Of a stretch of 64,000 nucleotides of DNA, positions 49,401 through 62,889 are shown piece by piece. The stretch's first letter is position 1; every line of letters begins with the position of its first letter. Origin of the DNA: Climacteris rufus (lineage: Eukaryota > Chordata > Aves > Passeriformes > Climacteridae); contig VZRZ01001139.1 in NCBI GenBank assembly GCA_013398175.1, forward strand, positions 122,794-186,793, given 5' to 3'. The position numbers were made by a program, and so were the translations under genes. Under the pieces are notes generated by a model. The model was given only the letters and a program-made list of their open reading frames with translations. It ran no database searches and was not told the DNA's origin.

Positions 49401-51901
49401 ACAACTCTGCAGAGAATTAGAGATATCAGCTCTGTGGGATAATGACAGAACTGACTTACAACTCCACACTACCTTGTGCAGACAGTAGATTGGTAACATG
49501 AAGAGATCAGCTGAAAACTTCCTGCTAATAAAGATGCAGCCAGCATAAATCCCTAAATAGCTTCACCCAAGTCAGAAGGCAGTTGACCCCATACTTTAAA
49601 GAGTAGAGTCTCTTGTGACATGAAGTGTATCACATGCATCTGTGCTAATGAAAACTAGTTGGAAGGACTTGCCTCTATTGGAATGTCAACACACATCTGA
49701 AGTTCATGTTTCCACCTAATGTTAAGGGAAGGAAGGCACAGTGCTAGGATCAATTTCTACAGCTCTGTTTCTATTCTGACAAAAAAATGCAGCCAGCCAG
49801 AGATTATATATATGTGCACAAGACTACGATACGAGGTATTTCATAATGATGTATAAAGGTACTTTTCCTCTTGGCTAATACAGTCAGTGTATTCTATAGG
49901 GGAAATACTGATAATAAAGGGAAGAGAACACTTGTCATGGCTTGTTTGCAGAAGAATTTCAGTCACATATGTGTCAGTCACCAACCAGTACTTTTTGCTA
50001 AATATATATTGCAGACAGCATTTAGCTTGCAGCTTGCACAGAGGTAAGTCGTAGCTCTGCCACACCATCAACAGCAATGAAATTCCAGAATTCAATAGTA
50101 TTTCTTAACTACCTATGATAAAGTCTGTGCATTTTAACTTCAGAGAACAATGACAAGTGCTGAGGTACCTGCAGATTTAATGGCTCCATTATTCTTTATC
50201 TAGTAGTGTACTTTGTTTTTAATGTTATTACAGTATGAAGTAGTTTTAACAGATAAGTTGTTCCACAAGACAGGCTTTTCTAGCTGGAAAAACACAAAGT
50301 AGAGAATCTTAGTAACATACCAGCAGTGCACCATGCCAGCATTTTTGATTGTTTCAGGGGAAAAAAAAGAAAGAAAAAGAAAAAAAGAAAAAGAGAAAGG
50401 GGAGAATGGGAAAATTATACTGGAAGCATGAAGCAATATGCATTATATTAACCAAACTTTGTACTGAACTATTCGTGTATAGAATGTCATTCAGAAAGAA
50501 TCACATAACATTAAGGAATGGAATAACTGAAAGAAGATAAATTTTAATAAACATTAGTAGTACTAGGAAATTTGAATAGACCAATAATAAAAATGTGTCT
50601 TTTGCATGAAGAATTTTTGTGCCAACAAGAATTTCTGATGTAGAGTTCATCATATGAAAGCCTCTTCATATTGATGTAACATAAAAGAGAAAATGTAATG
50701 AGAATAGTGACAAAGTTGAAGCTACTGGTACAATGTGGACCAGTAAAGGAAAAATGTAATCATAGCAATCCAGTGACACAGAGTGCAAACATGCAGAGTG
50801 TAAATGATATATAAATAGATATAAACTGCCCAGGAATAAAGATAAGCTAAAAACATCCAGCAAGTTCTTAAGACAGTTAGATGGTTTTAGATGCATTATT
50901 TAGATGGTTAGATGGCAGTAATAGAAGCAATAAGAATGAAAAAAACAACCAAACAAGAAGATTTACTTTAAGGTTAGGCTGTGTTACGCTGTGTTGTTAT
51001 AGCACAACATTCCGGAGAAACAAGTTACTAGATCTGAGGATTAAGGAGATGCTTTCTAGTTACATATTTGTATTTTGAGAAATTTGGACAATATATTCTT
51101 GTATGTCAAAAATGACTGCATTTTTATTCAGCAATATATGCACTGTACCTGGAGAATTATGTGAATATTTTAAGGTACCTGAGAACAAATCAAAGACAAT
51201 TCACATGTCTTGTTATTCAAAATGAGATAATAGAAGCCTTGGGAACAAATTGCAACAATTATTTTTTAAAGTCTTCCTAGGACATGGTCTGTTTCCGCTG
51301 TAGTATATGAAACACCAGATTCCTACAACAAAAAATACAGTTCTGTTCAGCCAGAAGCCTTCTCATGTCAGACGAACTCTCATCAATGTCTACAGGTAAG
51401 CTTAGACTTGTAAGGATGCGCAGGATGCAACAAACAATGGAGAAACAAGGGACTGAGTCTATGGAACAGCAGTCAATTTTAGCTATCTCCGCAGTGTTTC
51501 AACTACATAAAAAACCCTGAATCTTCTTTAAAAATTAGATGTTTCAGCAACAAAGGTCAGGCTTTTATTAAAATCATATATAATTCACAGCTCAGTTGAA
51601 CTGAAAAAAGCCATAATTTAGCTTGGAAAATTATTAATTGAGCTATTGGGAATGCTTGAGTAGTTCAGGAAAAGTTCACCAAATACTAAAAATAGAGACA
51701 CCACTAAGTCAAGTTTGTTAAAGACAGCTTCCTTTCAGTGTAAGTTATTTTTAAAAGGTCAGCATTTGACAAGGATTTGAAGTGAAAGACTAAAATCTTA
51801 ATAGTCTCATAACAACTCCAACTGTGGTAGAAGGTACATATTCCCAATTTTCAGCAGTGCAGTCCATTACCCAGCCTATAGAGAGATCACTGATTTGAGC
51901 A
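40431..51901. other. 11.5-kb stretch without recognised genes or elements
   Basis: AT-rich, mostly unique-looking DNA. Short repeats include an AC dinucleotide run at 41321-41332, A-rich sequence at 42620-42643, a local TTTACACTTACTCC duplication at 47968-48043, CA-rich patches around 48872-48942, and a GAAA-type run at 50361-50398. No open frame shows a domain that I recognise. Confidence 0.5.
50361..50398. repeat. GAAA-rich low-complexity run
   Basis: About 38 purine bases made of A runs broken by single G residues. Confidence 0.85.
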
Positions 51902-52382
51902 CAGAAAGATATTAAACTATTAGACAGCGTCCAAAGGAGGGAGACAAAGACAGTGAAGGGCCTTGAGGGGAAGCTGTATGAGGAGTGACTGAGGTCACAT
52001 GGTTTGTTCAGCCTGGAGAAAAGGAGACTGAGGGGAGACCTCACTGCAGTTACAACTTCCTCATGAGGGGAAGAGAAGGAACAGGCACTGATGTCTTCTC
52101 TGCAGTGACCAGTGACAGGACCTAAAGGAATGGCCTGAAATTGTGTCAGGGGAGGTTTAGGCTGGATATCAGGAGAAGATGCTTCACCCAGAGGGTGGTT
52201 GGACATTGGAACAGGCTCCCTAGGGAAATGGTCACAGCACCAAGCCTGACAGAGTTCAAGAAATGTTTGGAGAATGCTCTCAGGCACATGATATGGCTCT
52301 TGGAGATGTCCTATGCAGGGCCAGGAGTTGGACTTGGTGATTCTTGTGGTTCCCTTCTAACTCAGCTTATTCTGTGATCTCA
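51902..52382 (+). mobile_element. CR1 LINE 3' end fragment
   Basis: It begins in the RT C-terminus (ATATTAAACTATTAGACAGC, then the codons for LRSHGLFSLEKRRLRGDL-like sequence near 51990-52040) and runs to a CR1 3' end at about 52380 with ATTCTGTGAT. Frameshifts are present. It lies opposite and inverted to the CR1 at 56272-57285. Its antisense strand carries an open frame whose first part (QTFLELCQAWCCDHFPREP) recurs in that copy. Confidence 0.9.
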
Positions 52383-52740
52383 AGATTTGGCAATCAACAG
52401 TTTAACCAGGGCCCTGAGGACACTAAAGGTGATGGCCGTGATCAGCCTGCCCAGAGGCCTCCCCACACCCTGCTAGTGACCACATCACCTCTAGTCTCAG
52501 GCCTGACCTTCCTCTTAGCATAGCTGAATACCATCCTCTTTTTTGTCCTACTCCCTTTTCCCCCTGTCTGGGTCCCCTCTTTGAATGCTGGACCATTACT
52601 TTGCCACATCTAGGGTTATAGAGAAAGCCTCTCACCCACAGTCAGCTCTGCTGTCCCAGCATAGCCTCACCTCAGGTCCCAGATCCCAGCCTGGAGGAAG
52701 CAGCGGGCTCTTGCTGCTTCCTGTGCTGTAACACACCAGT
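52383..52740. other. GC-richer unassigned segment with A-rich tail
   Basis: About 320 bases of markedly GC-richer sequence than the surroundings, including the inverted pair GAGGAAGCAGC / GCTGCTTCCT at about 52694-52722. An A-rich tract follows at 52754-52836. A retroposed sequence is possible but no family was recognised. Confidence 0.4.
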
Positions 52741-52753
52741 ACACCTGAATTAA

Positions 52754-52836
52754 AACAAGAATACCCCAACAAAATAAAAATTAAAAACAAACAAAGAAAC
52801 AAAAAACCAAAACAAAACAGAAAAAAATCAGAAAAC
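52754..52836. repeat. A-rich low-complexity tract
   Basis: About 80 bases dominated by A with AAAC, AAAT and AAAG units. Confidence 0.85.
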
Positions 52837-52898
52837 AGCCAAAGGAATCAAAGTCATTGGAGCTAAGGCTGCAACACTCACTTGCCTCAAAGCACAGC

Positions 52899-52993
52899 TT
52901 CACAGAATCATCAAGGCTGGAAGAGTCCTCCAAGATCATCTAGTCCAACCATCAAGCTAGCACCATCATAACCACCCATAAACCATATTCCCA
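52899..52993 (-). mobile_element. CR1 LINE 3' end fragment, short
   Basis: The plus strand shows the antisense CR1 3' end: CACAGAATCATCAAGGCTGG, then AAGATCATCTAGTCCAACCA and CCATAAACCATATTCCCAA. Only about 95 bases survive. It is similar in subtype to 16866-16978. Confidence 0.8.
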
Positions 52994-53318
52994 ATCTTGA
53001 ATGCTTGGTGGGATAATCCTGGTTAAAGTGTAAACCAGATTAAAACTGCTGAGTTATTGAAACTATTTAGAGGTTCTGCAGGAAATGTTAACCTCAAGAT
53101 GTATTTCCCATAAATCATAGTTTGTTTTGAAGCCTTTCAGAAATCAGAAGTAACACTTTAGTTTTATTTAAGTAATGATTAAATAGTTTGGGATTGGGGT
53201 TAAATTTGTATACTTTAAATAAAAGGGCAAACATTGGTTCATTATCCAGTTCATGCGTCCACTTACTTAGTACAGGATTACCTCCTGTGGTGCATAGCCT
53301 GGATTGAGTCTCTCAGGT

Positions 53319-53373
53319 ATTTTCTTACCTAATGCATCTTTAGATGCATTTTCTTACCTAATGCATCTTTAGA
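53319..53373. repeat. 29-bp tandem duplication
   Basis: ATTTTCTTACCTAATGCATC plus TTTAGATGC, followed at once by a second copy identical over its first 26 bases. Confidence 0.9.
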
Positions 53374-55769
53374 ACTGTAATTATTTTTGCTTTGTTTGCT
53401 TGTACTTCTGATTTATCTTTGGCTTCTATGACTGTTAAACCAGTGCCATCATCAGTGCCATAGTGAAATATTATTTCATGTTTAAAATATTCCTATGAAC
53501 TGCAAAACTGGTAACATTTATAAATTTTCTCTGTTTCTACTGTAACATCCACAAGCCTGCTAGTGAAAGGTATATGAAATGAGTTGAGTAGCTGTGTTAT
53601 GAGGCTGAGACCACACATTTAAAAGTCTGAAGATTTTACAGAAAACTTGGCCTTTAATAACAGCACTGGAAAAGTTTTAGTGATTCACCAGACACTTTTT
53701 GGTATTGGATATTGAGGAATCCTTTAAAAAAAACAAACATTGTGAGAAGTACTGGGCAGGTGATAGCAAGACACAAGAGCAGAATTACCTTTGCAAAATC
53801 AGTGTCAACAGCCGTCTTAGTAAGTCATGCTCATGTCCCAAGTTTGAAGTGTGCGTGGACAAATTGGCTGAACTATGTGATATAAATATCATGGTGGGAA
53901 GTCAGGGGAAAATTCACAGTGAGGAATGGAGGAACATACTCTTTGTATGTCTGCAGTTTTTGTCTCAACACATTATAGTCTTGGTAATTAGTATGTTCTT
54001 AGGAGTTCTCGGAGTTAATTATGTACCTATAGAATGAATGGATGCTAATAAGGACTAGCAATAAAATCTCTGACTAAACACAGACATGTTTTGTCATTGG
54101 TCTCCTGATTTATTTCTAAATCGGCTGGCTGTTCTGAGCTGGTCTATCCTGCTGGTCAAGTTACTGTGATAGGTCACTGTTGCTATGAAAGGCAGCTGAC
54201 TAATAATTAGTAGCGGCATCAGGAGGGCTTCCCCATAGGTGAATACTTGCTTTGTGATTTTTTTAAACTTTTTATTGTCTCACACATTCAGGATGTCTGG
54301 CTCTGTGGTTTAAATGACTGCAGTGAGTGAAAGTACAAATGACTGAAATGCAGATTCATCAGCATAGACACAGTAGAAGGTAAATTAAACTAAAGATTTT
54401 GTGCAAGTGAAGTTTTTGGGCATTTTTCCTGGTAGGCAGTTTTGTGGCAGTTTGTTTTCACTAATCTTTTTGTTCATCAATTCTCGTGTTTCTAGCAAGA
54501 AGACAAGTGAATTGTGGCTGATTTATAGTTCTTTAGAGAGGCCTAAAGGTGCAACCTTTAATTTCCTTTCAGGTTCAGACATTGTCTTATGGCTTTGAAA
54601 TTGTTCCTGCAGCTGCCTAAAAGATCTTAAATAAATCTGCTGACTGCCTGGCTAAGTCCACTGCTGTTTCGAAGCACATTGTTTCTGTGTCCATGTCAAG
54701 CTGTTATCTGTTATTAGAGTAATAGGACAAAATGGAAAACAATACTTGCAAATTTTGGAAGCTGTCACATTCAAATCATCATTAATTTTGATTTATTTAC
54801 CCTTCTTCTGGAAACATCTCTGTGAACGGTAGGAAGGAGAAGTCAGAAAAATGTCAGGTCCCATCATAAAAAAAAAAAAAAGAGAGATTATTAAACAGAA
54901 GGAAGGAGATGAAAACAGCAATTTAAATGCGAGTACCAATGACAAGCTTGTTAACCTGCAGAGTCCATGACAAATAAGAACAATTGGGATGAGTGTAGCA
55001 GTGGAGGTGGAAGAAACTCAATCAAGTTTACAGCAAAAATACAGGGAAGAATCTTTACATCTGCAAGTAATACAGGAGCTCTTCTATGCTCTGTCTACCA
55101 ATGGGACTGCAATACACATATGCACCCTCGGATGAAGCATTTTAGATAGCAGTGTTTAGTGACAGTCTAATCAAGCTTATTTAGGGATGTCTGTTTTGGG
55201 TTTAAACAGCTGTACTTCTTACAATGTTCAAGCTAACTGGTTTCAAAGTATGACTACTGAACTGTTGTGAGAGAAAAATCTTTACTAGACAGATTCCCAT
55301 TAGGAGCATTCTAAGGGACGTTTCCTTTTAAATTTTAAAAGTGTCAGACAAATACTAAATATTGCTTATAAAGAAAGTAGTACTCCAGTGAAAGGAAGAA
55401 GCAGAATGCCTTTCTCCATCTCACTAGTAGAGGAAAGTTAGAAGTGTACCTTTTACACTGTCTTCTTTTCAAAGAGGGGTAAGTGAGCTGAAAAAACATT
55501 TCCAAAGTCTCTGTGGACTGGTCTCTGTGAACTGTAAGGCCAAAATTATAAGAACTGTTTAACATTTAGTATAAAGGTCAAGCATTTAAAAAAGGTAAAA
55601 TGTTCTCATATGATGGCTCAATAGGAATGTGGTAAGGAAGACTGCTGAATTTGGTTTTCTATTACAAAGAAAATAAAAATTCCAGAGCTAGTACTGTCCA
55701 CAACACAACTGCCTCAACAAGAGCTTTTCCATTATTTTCTATGGGAATTGGATCTATCCTTTTACTCTC

Positions 55770-55807
55770 TAGGCCAAGCAATTGTACCTAGGCCAAGCAA
55801 TTGTACC
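55770..55807. repeat. 19-bp perfect tandem duplication
   Basis: TAGGCCAAGCAATTGTACC twice in succession without mismatch, suggesting recent slippage or an assembly duplication. Confidence 0.9.
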
Positions 55808-56271
55808 AGTTAGTCTTTAAAACCACTATTTTTTCTAAATGCAGCCCGCAGATTGTCACCAATGGAGCATTCCTTTGTGCTCAAAATAGTGTGTCTTTTC
55901 AGACAGAAAATACAGAATTAGCAGTCAAAAGCAGCATTGGAATCTGGCTTGTGTTATTGCTTCTCACTTCTAAAGATGTCAGCTTTTAATTAGCCAGAGT
56001 ATGCCACTGAAATGGGCAGCCAGACTCCCTGGTTGTAAGTTCGGATAACATCTGTCTTTTCAACTCGCTTTGGCAAAGCAAGCATGCACAATTTTTTGTT
56101 ATTCCAAAAGCCCTTGAAGCATGAAGAACATGAAGTTCCAATGAGCTGAAACTTCCTCATTCCACTGATACCGTGAAAAATTGATTTCTTTTCTTATCCT
56201 TTTTTTTTTTTTTCTGTGTCATTACCCACCTTTTTCTTTTCCCTGTCTTTGGCAATTTTGGCGAAGTTTTT

Positions 56272-57285
56272 ATCACAGAATGACAGAGTAAGCTGAGTTA
56301 AAAGGGACCCTCAGGGATCATCAAGTCCACATCTTAGGGCTACACAGGGCCATCCCCAAGAGCCACAGCAAGTGCCTGAGAGCATTCTCCAAACATTTCT
56401 TGAACTCTGTCAGGCTTGGTGCTGTGACCATGTCCCTGGGGAGCCTGTTCTAATGTACAACCGCCTGCTGGGAGAAGAATCTTTTCCTGATATCCAACCT
56501 AACCCTCCACTGACACAACTTCAGGTGATTCTGTTGGGTCCTGTCAGGGACTGGTCACTACAGAGAAGAGATCAGTACATGCCCCTCCTCTTCCCCTCAT
56601 GAGGAAGTTGTAGACTGCAATGAGGTCTCCCCTCAGTCTCCTCCAGGCTGAACAAACCAAGTGACCTCAGCCACTCCTCATACAGCTTCCTTTCAAGATC
56701 CTTCACCATTGTTGTACTCCTTTGGACGCTGTCTAATAGTTTAATATCTTTCTTATGCTGTGGCACCCCAAACTGCACATAATAGTCAAGGTGGCTGCAC
56801 CAGTGCATTGCAGAGCAGAGCAGGACAATCCCCTCCCTTGCCCGGCTGGCCATGCTGTGCCTGATGCACCCCAGGAAGTGGTTGGCCCTCATGGCTGCCA
56901 GGGCACTGCTGACTCATATTCAACTTGCCATTGACCAGGACCCCCCAGGTTGCTTTCCATGGCACTGCTCTCCAGCATCTCATTCCCCAGTCTGTCTGTA
57001 CATCCAGGGTTGCCCCATTCCATATGCAGAGTCTAGCACTTTCCCCTGTTGAACTACAGATGGTTGGTGACTGCCCAGTCCTCTAATTTGTCAAGGTATC
57101 TCTGCAGGGAATTTCTGCCTTCAAGGGAGTCTATAGCTGTCCCAATTTTGTATCATCTGTGCATTTGCTATCCCTTCCAGTCCTGCATCTAGGTTGTTTC
57201 TGAAGATGTTGAAGAGCACAGGGGTTTCTGAATCCCACTAGTGACAGGTCACCAGTCTGATGTCACCCCATTTGGGACAATCTTA
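56272..57285 (-). mobile_element. CR1 LINE, ~1-kb 3' half
   Basis: On the minus strand it runs from about the RT active-site neighbourhood to the 3' end. Recognisable peptides include FLGCIRHSMASRAREGIVLLCSA (about 56880-56810), QRSTTMVKDLERKLYEEWLRSLGLFSLEETEGRP (about 56740-56630) and, further upstream, the segment that follows the FADD box (about 57050-57150). The upstream edge is near 57285. The 3' end at 56272 starts ATCACAGAATGACAGAG on the plus strand. Frameshifts disable it. Confidence 0.9.
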
Positions 57286-60200
57286 GTTGATATATAGGAC
57301 AGAAATCCTTCATCCTTACATTATTTAAATTAAAACTTTAATAAAATTGAAAACACACTTTACCCTGAAAATGATGCTGGCATGCATGTATGACATACTG
57401 AAATTAGCATTCAAACAAGCTGTTTATATATTTTTGTGAGTGTTTGATTCTTTAAAACCACATAGTATTAGCTGGCTTCTAACATTTAGAGCTAAATAGA
57501 AATAGTGAAGAAGGGTACTTAGTACAAAAGCAGATTGCACATGGCTCTTCAGCAAAGACCAACCTAATTTTGGTGAGTTTTTATAACAAAAGACAAACTG
57601 AAAGGTTGAAGAGAGCAGAGGAGGAGGAGGTAAGATGGTCAGATGTGCAATTAACCTGAAGAAAGGCAATTGTAAGGGAGCATGAAAAAAAACAACTAGT
57701 TGCACTGAGGTAGAGGTAATGCCACCAAACTGTTGGAAGTCCTGATCACTTTTAAAAGATATTTTGGGATGTACTTTAGCGTTTATTGTTCTCCCAGCTT
57801 CAGCATTGGGCTGGTCTTGACATTCACTACCTGCATCGTTAAGGAGCAGTGATCCCTCTAGAACCTGGAGATCAAGAACAAATCCCTGAGTGAACAGGGA
57901 TGGCCAGCGGGTTTTATTTTACCTCACCTTCACCGTTTATATAGCGTAATTTGGTTGTTAGCCAGACCTTATGAAGGTCATTTTCTGTGCATTATTTTTC
58001 ACTAAAGGACTAAAGGTGGGAACAAATACCATGGACTTCCAGCTGGGTCTGAGATGGAGTATTTCAGGTGCTGCAATACCTTTGAAATGTAGACTTCCAG
58101 AAGTAAGCAAGGACAGTTTTCTTTATGGTATAATGTTATTACATATGACACTTCTGTGACAGACCACTTTTATGTGCTTTTAGCCTATGGCAATATGTTG
58201 TGGAGAGAAGAATCCACTGACATATCCAGGAAAAGAAACCCAACGCATAAAAAATTGAAATGACAAGGTTGACAAGGTTATTTTGTAGCTTTTGTTGCAT
58301 TATTATAATAACTAACAAATTGTTATGCTGCATCCAAAACTTCTTAGGATAAGCAATGTTTTTTTCTCTCATATTCTCTTCAGTACACTTCAATATTTGC
58401 TTCAGAATCTTTTTCCTCTTCTCCCAGTAGAGTAAAATAAGCATTTTGTAGTTTGTTCACTAAATACCCCTCTCAGCAGTGTTGTATTTTGGGTCCTCTG
58501 TGAGTGTTGGCATGGTTTTTTTTTTTTTTGTTTAGTTCTTAGACTGTTTATTTGTTTTTGTTACCACCCTGCCTTCTAAATCTGGGAAGGGATAATACCT
58601 CACCAGCAACTTCCAGGGCTATTTCTCTAGCAAGAAACATTCTTTGTTTTTGTGTGCACCTACACTCTTCCCCTCCACTGAGCCCATTGCAGTCACTACT
58701 GTACTTTCTCTACCTTCCCACTTCCAAGATCTTCGTCAGTCTTTCCTAGAATAATACTCGTATAAAAATGGAAGCCTACATGACCAGATCCTTCCCTAAC
58801 TCAGTTTAATAAATTAAGAGGATTTGTGACATTTGAAGATGTTGTCTACTGATGTGATTAATCTTTGTATTTTTATTCTTAATAGAAACTTCCTTTTTTC
58901 CCCATTTCTTTTTGTTTGTTTCTAAAAGACTATATAAAACCTTAAAATGGAGCAGCCTAGGTAAAATCACCTTTAATGGATATTATTCACTGAATTCTGT
59001 GGTCCATTTACATAAGTTTTTGTAAAATATTGCTAAATGTTTAAAGTAAAAAGATACTAGGAAAAAAAATTAAATCTCTGAAATCACATGCACAGAACCA
59101 TAGGCTCTGAAGTTCTGGTGGGTTCTTTTTTTTTTTTAACAATATGAAAAACCTCTTCTGTTCAACACAATATGGAACTAGCTAACTCGTAACAAGCTAC
59201 TGAAGCACTAACACATATGCCATGTCTGTCTTGTGCCTGTAACATTTTGTAAACAACTGTTTGATGTTTGTTGTTTCTTCTTTGATCTTGTAAAATCCAC
59301 CACAGAGACATGAATATGTTCAACAAAATCTGAAAATATTTATTTTCTACTTATGGCAATCACATTGTATCATTAGAATTTTTTTTCCCACTAACGATGC
59401 ATCATTTCAAGTGATGAATTCTTCATAGGGGAATCAAATTCATTTATGGCAGATTTTACAGTTGAGAGGTAAGATCAATAATTTCTCAAAGTACACAAAA
59501 CAGCTGTACAATGCAACTGCACACACAGACACACAAAGAAAACAAACTGGAAATATTATTTTTAATAAAACTATAAAAAAACTTGACCATTGTCAGAAAA
59601 ATCCGTATCTGTTTCTGAACAATATGCAGTTCTTTTTCTGTGAAAGATACACAGACAACACAGTGCATCTGTATTAAAATATCTGACTGCTTAAAATATT
59701 TCATACTCAGCTTTTGTACTCAGATACAGTATTAGTCTTTTCTCAACTTGTATTTCAGTCAATAAAATAATTTTTTAAAATGTAACATGGTTTTCTAATC
59801 TAAATGTGTTACTTTTTTGTTATCAAAACATCTTCTACTTGTAAAAGTGGTAACACTAGTAAAGACATCCGGAAACTTGCTTTTCTCCTATGCATAGTGT
59901 TGTATGTGTAGATAATACTCTGAAGGTAGAAGGAGGCCTGATGGCTGTTCAGCCTAACAGTGGGAACTAGGCAGGCTGTATGATCTCCTTCAGAAACCTT
60001 GAACTGAGCCTGTAATCTCTGCAGTTCATCTTTCCCAGAGCTTGCTGAGGAGCTGATAAGGTTCAACCAGAGTAAGGAAGTGAGGTTGGAGCAGTAAGAG
60101 GAAGACTGTGGGAAAAAATCAGGATATTGCTCTTCCTGGACTTGTGGAAATACCAGAGTCTCTATAGCATGAATTGTAACTGGACTTCACACCTGGGGTA

Positions 60201-62889
60201 TTTGTGTTGTTTCTGACTGTTAACACTGCATGTCTGTGTAGCACAGTAATTAAGGGTGAAATATGGAATAATTTCAAAGACTAGATACAGTACCAGAAAG
60301 ACAAAGATAGTTTAGGTGTATCTCAGCATAGTCTATAAATTGAAACCTAATTATTGATCTACATTTCTTATATAATTTTCATTAACTCTTTATATTTAGA
60401 AGATAGATTTATATTTAATTTATTTTATACTCCACCAGTTTTCACCAACCAATAGCACATTTTCAGTCTTATCCAGCAGGAAAGCTTGATCCAAATACTT
60501 TTTAGATCAAATTTTTAGGATGCATCTGAATGGTTTCTTTAAAAGCAATTGTCTGTTGCTAACTGAACAACTATTCTCTTTATTAGGGTTATGCTTGAGA
60601 CACCTTACCTAGTTTTATTGCAATTGCTCAGTGTTGAACAATGCTTTAAAAAAAAAAATTAGTGACAAAAATCTTTCAGGTTTTTGTAAAAAAAATGTGA
60701 TGTGTTTGAACTTTCCCAGGTAAGAGTGGTCCAGATACTTTGTCTAGTTTGAATGGTTTCTGCAATACAGGACTGGAAGGATTGGTGATTTTATGTGAAG
60801 CAATTATTAAAAAAGAGTTCTATGTGACTCTTCTACACTGTAAAGGCTAGTTTGAAGTAAATAATGGAGACATGAGTACTGGTGGGCAGCTGCCATCCAT
60901 GAGACAGAAGATTGTGAGAAATTAAGAACATAATAAGCATTTAAAAATTAAAGCCTATCATCTACAAGCTCTTTTTGTGTAGTATTATACATCAGAAATT
61001 TCCAGCAGAGTTCAGAAGATAGCTATTTTTCACCAGCACATTTACTTTAAGAAAGAGAAACAACTTTTAGCTGGAATTCAGGCAGAATATGCCAGTGTTG
61101 GTCTGATGTTTTTAACTTTGGTTTAAGTACTCCCAATTTAAAGAATGGAAATAGATAACAATTGTGAGCAGGATTTCGATTAAGCCACTGGAGCTTACAA
61201 GCTTACAAGGATACACTTATTCTTGAAGGAGTGGGTAGGATTCAAATGGCATGAGCACCACAAATCCCCTCCTGAGGTCTGGTGAGCATCTTCAGACTTG
61301 AAGAAAAAATACCACAATTTATATTATTCTTCATGGGAGATTTCACAAGAAGTAGCTTAAAGGTACTGTCTGAATCCACTTTCTGAATACAGAACTAGCT
61401 TCTTCTGATATAGTGGCTTCCAGTAATGAGATCTTCCTAATGTTGCCTCTAGGTCAGATGTTGTCAGCATGAGGTAACTGCATGTGGAGGAAGAATCACA
61501 CTGAATAGAGATCAAATATGATGTTAGCGTTAACATTTACAAATTTATGTGAAGGATGAGCCTATTTTCATGGAGAATTATTAACTTTAAGAAAAACTGA
61601 CTCCAAAATGTGGTAAAAACATGGATGATAGGAGCCAAGAGACTTTACAGTGTGGACATCAGTCATGTAGTACTGAGTGCTCAGCTGTAAATATTTTGGT
61701 CCCACATACTGAACTGCAGTGTGGAAACTATCTGTAATGAAGAAATTTCACTAGTGAATAATCTGTAAATTATACTAAGCAGTGTATTTGTGCAATGGGG
61801 ATGCAAGCGGCCTCTGGTAGCTCTTACCAGCCTTTGTACACATTCATGCTCTCCTAAGGATCTTATCACCTTGGTCTGCTATCCAGCAGTGTGTGTCTGT
61901 TAGAATAACTTTGTGCTCTATTGAAGCAAGGAACAATACAGAAACAGCAGAGATATTTGGTAAAGCTGTGCTGGAACATGCAAAGGGTGAAAGCTGTGAA
62001 AATTTGACGTTTGCTAAGTAGATCTCCTCTTGTCCAAGTTGGTTAGAAAACCTGCCAACTGCCATGGCATATATGGGACACAGACTTCAAATATATCAAT
62101 ACTCTTTACTTCTTACAAAGCATGAACACACCTGTAATGTGCCCAAAGAAAAATGATGGTAGGAAAATGTTTAACCTTCCTCTATAGTACAGCAGGAGCT
62201 TTGGGGATTTGCTTTGATTTAGCAATGATCTAGCTCAATGCTTTCTAAGTTGGTGGTATCTAAACCTTATACACAGGCTTTTAATTATCTGGATGCAGTT
62301 TTTCTTCACGCTGGCGTTATAAACAAAAGGAGGTTTAGAAATGAGTGAGAATGTCTAGAGAAGCATGGGTAACTTTCATAGTAGCCATGACTGATTTAAG
62401 AGCATTTAAAATAACAAGTAGATTTTAAACTTAGTAAAATCATAATGCTTTATCTTTAACTTAAAAGATGTATAGTTTGCATTAATGTAATAAAAATAAT
62501 TTTGCAGTATATTTGTTAATATGACATACTACTTGTATATAAAATATTATAAAATATTAAGCATGATTTGGTATTTTGGATGAAACAATGTGAGATGCAG
62601 CTGCATGGAGACTAGATAAGTTGTGGAATGTGAAAAGTTAATATTTCACAAATCAAGTCACTCCCAACACTTGCACATAAGCAAGGAAGTGCCTACAAAG
62701 AACAGTTATACAGAAATCCCCCAGATCCTCTCCAGGACCTCAACATGCTGAGGTACCTTTCTAAAGTGCCTGTATGGGGAATAAACACACTGAGTTAAAG
62801 ATCTGTGTGCAGCTGCAGGGCAAGAGTTGTTTGGGATAACAAAGATATGGTGAGATGACTCCCATGAGTTGTGTTGCAATTCAATAAAC
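57286..62889. other. 5.6-kb stretch without recognised genes or elements
   Basis: AT-rich unassigned DNA with only short open frames. Low-complexity T and A runs occur near 58517-58530, 59128-59139 and 60649-60659, and a CA-rich patch near 59519-59537. Confidence 0.5.

Larger units (their letters stand above)
52994..56271. other. Unassigned DNA with two small tandem duplications
   Basis: No gene was recognised. A 29-bp unit is duplicated at 53319-53373 (ATTTTCTTACCTAATGCATC). A 19-bp unit is duplicated perfectly at 55770-55807 (TAGGCCAAGCAATTGTACC). An open frame of 112 codons at 53699-54037 starts from TTG and has no recognisable family. Confidence 0.55.

Noticed and set aside
53699..54037. 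112-codon open frame with several cysteines and a hydrophobic end
   Set aside because: It starts from TTG, no family is recognised and there is no other coding evidence.
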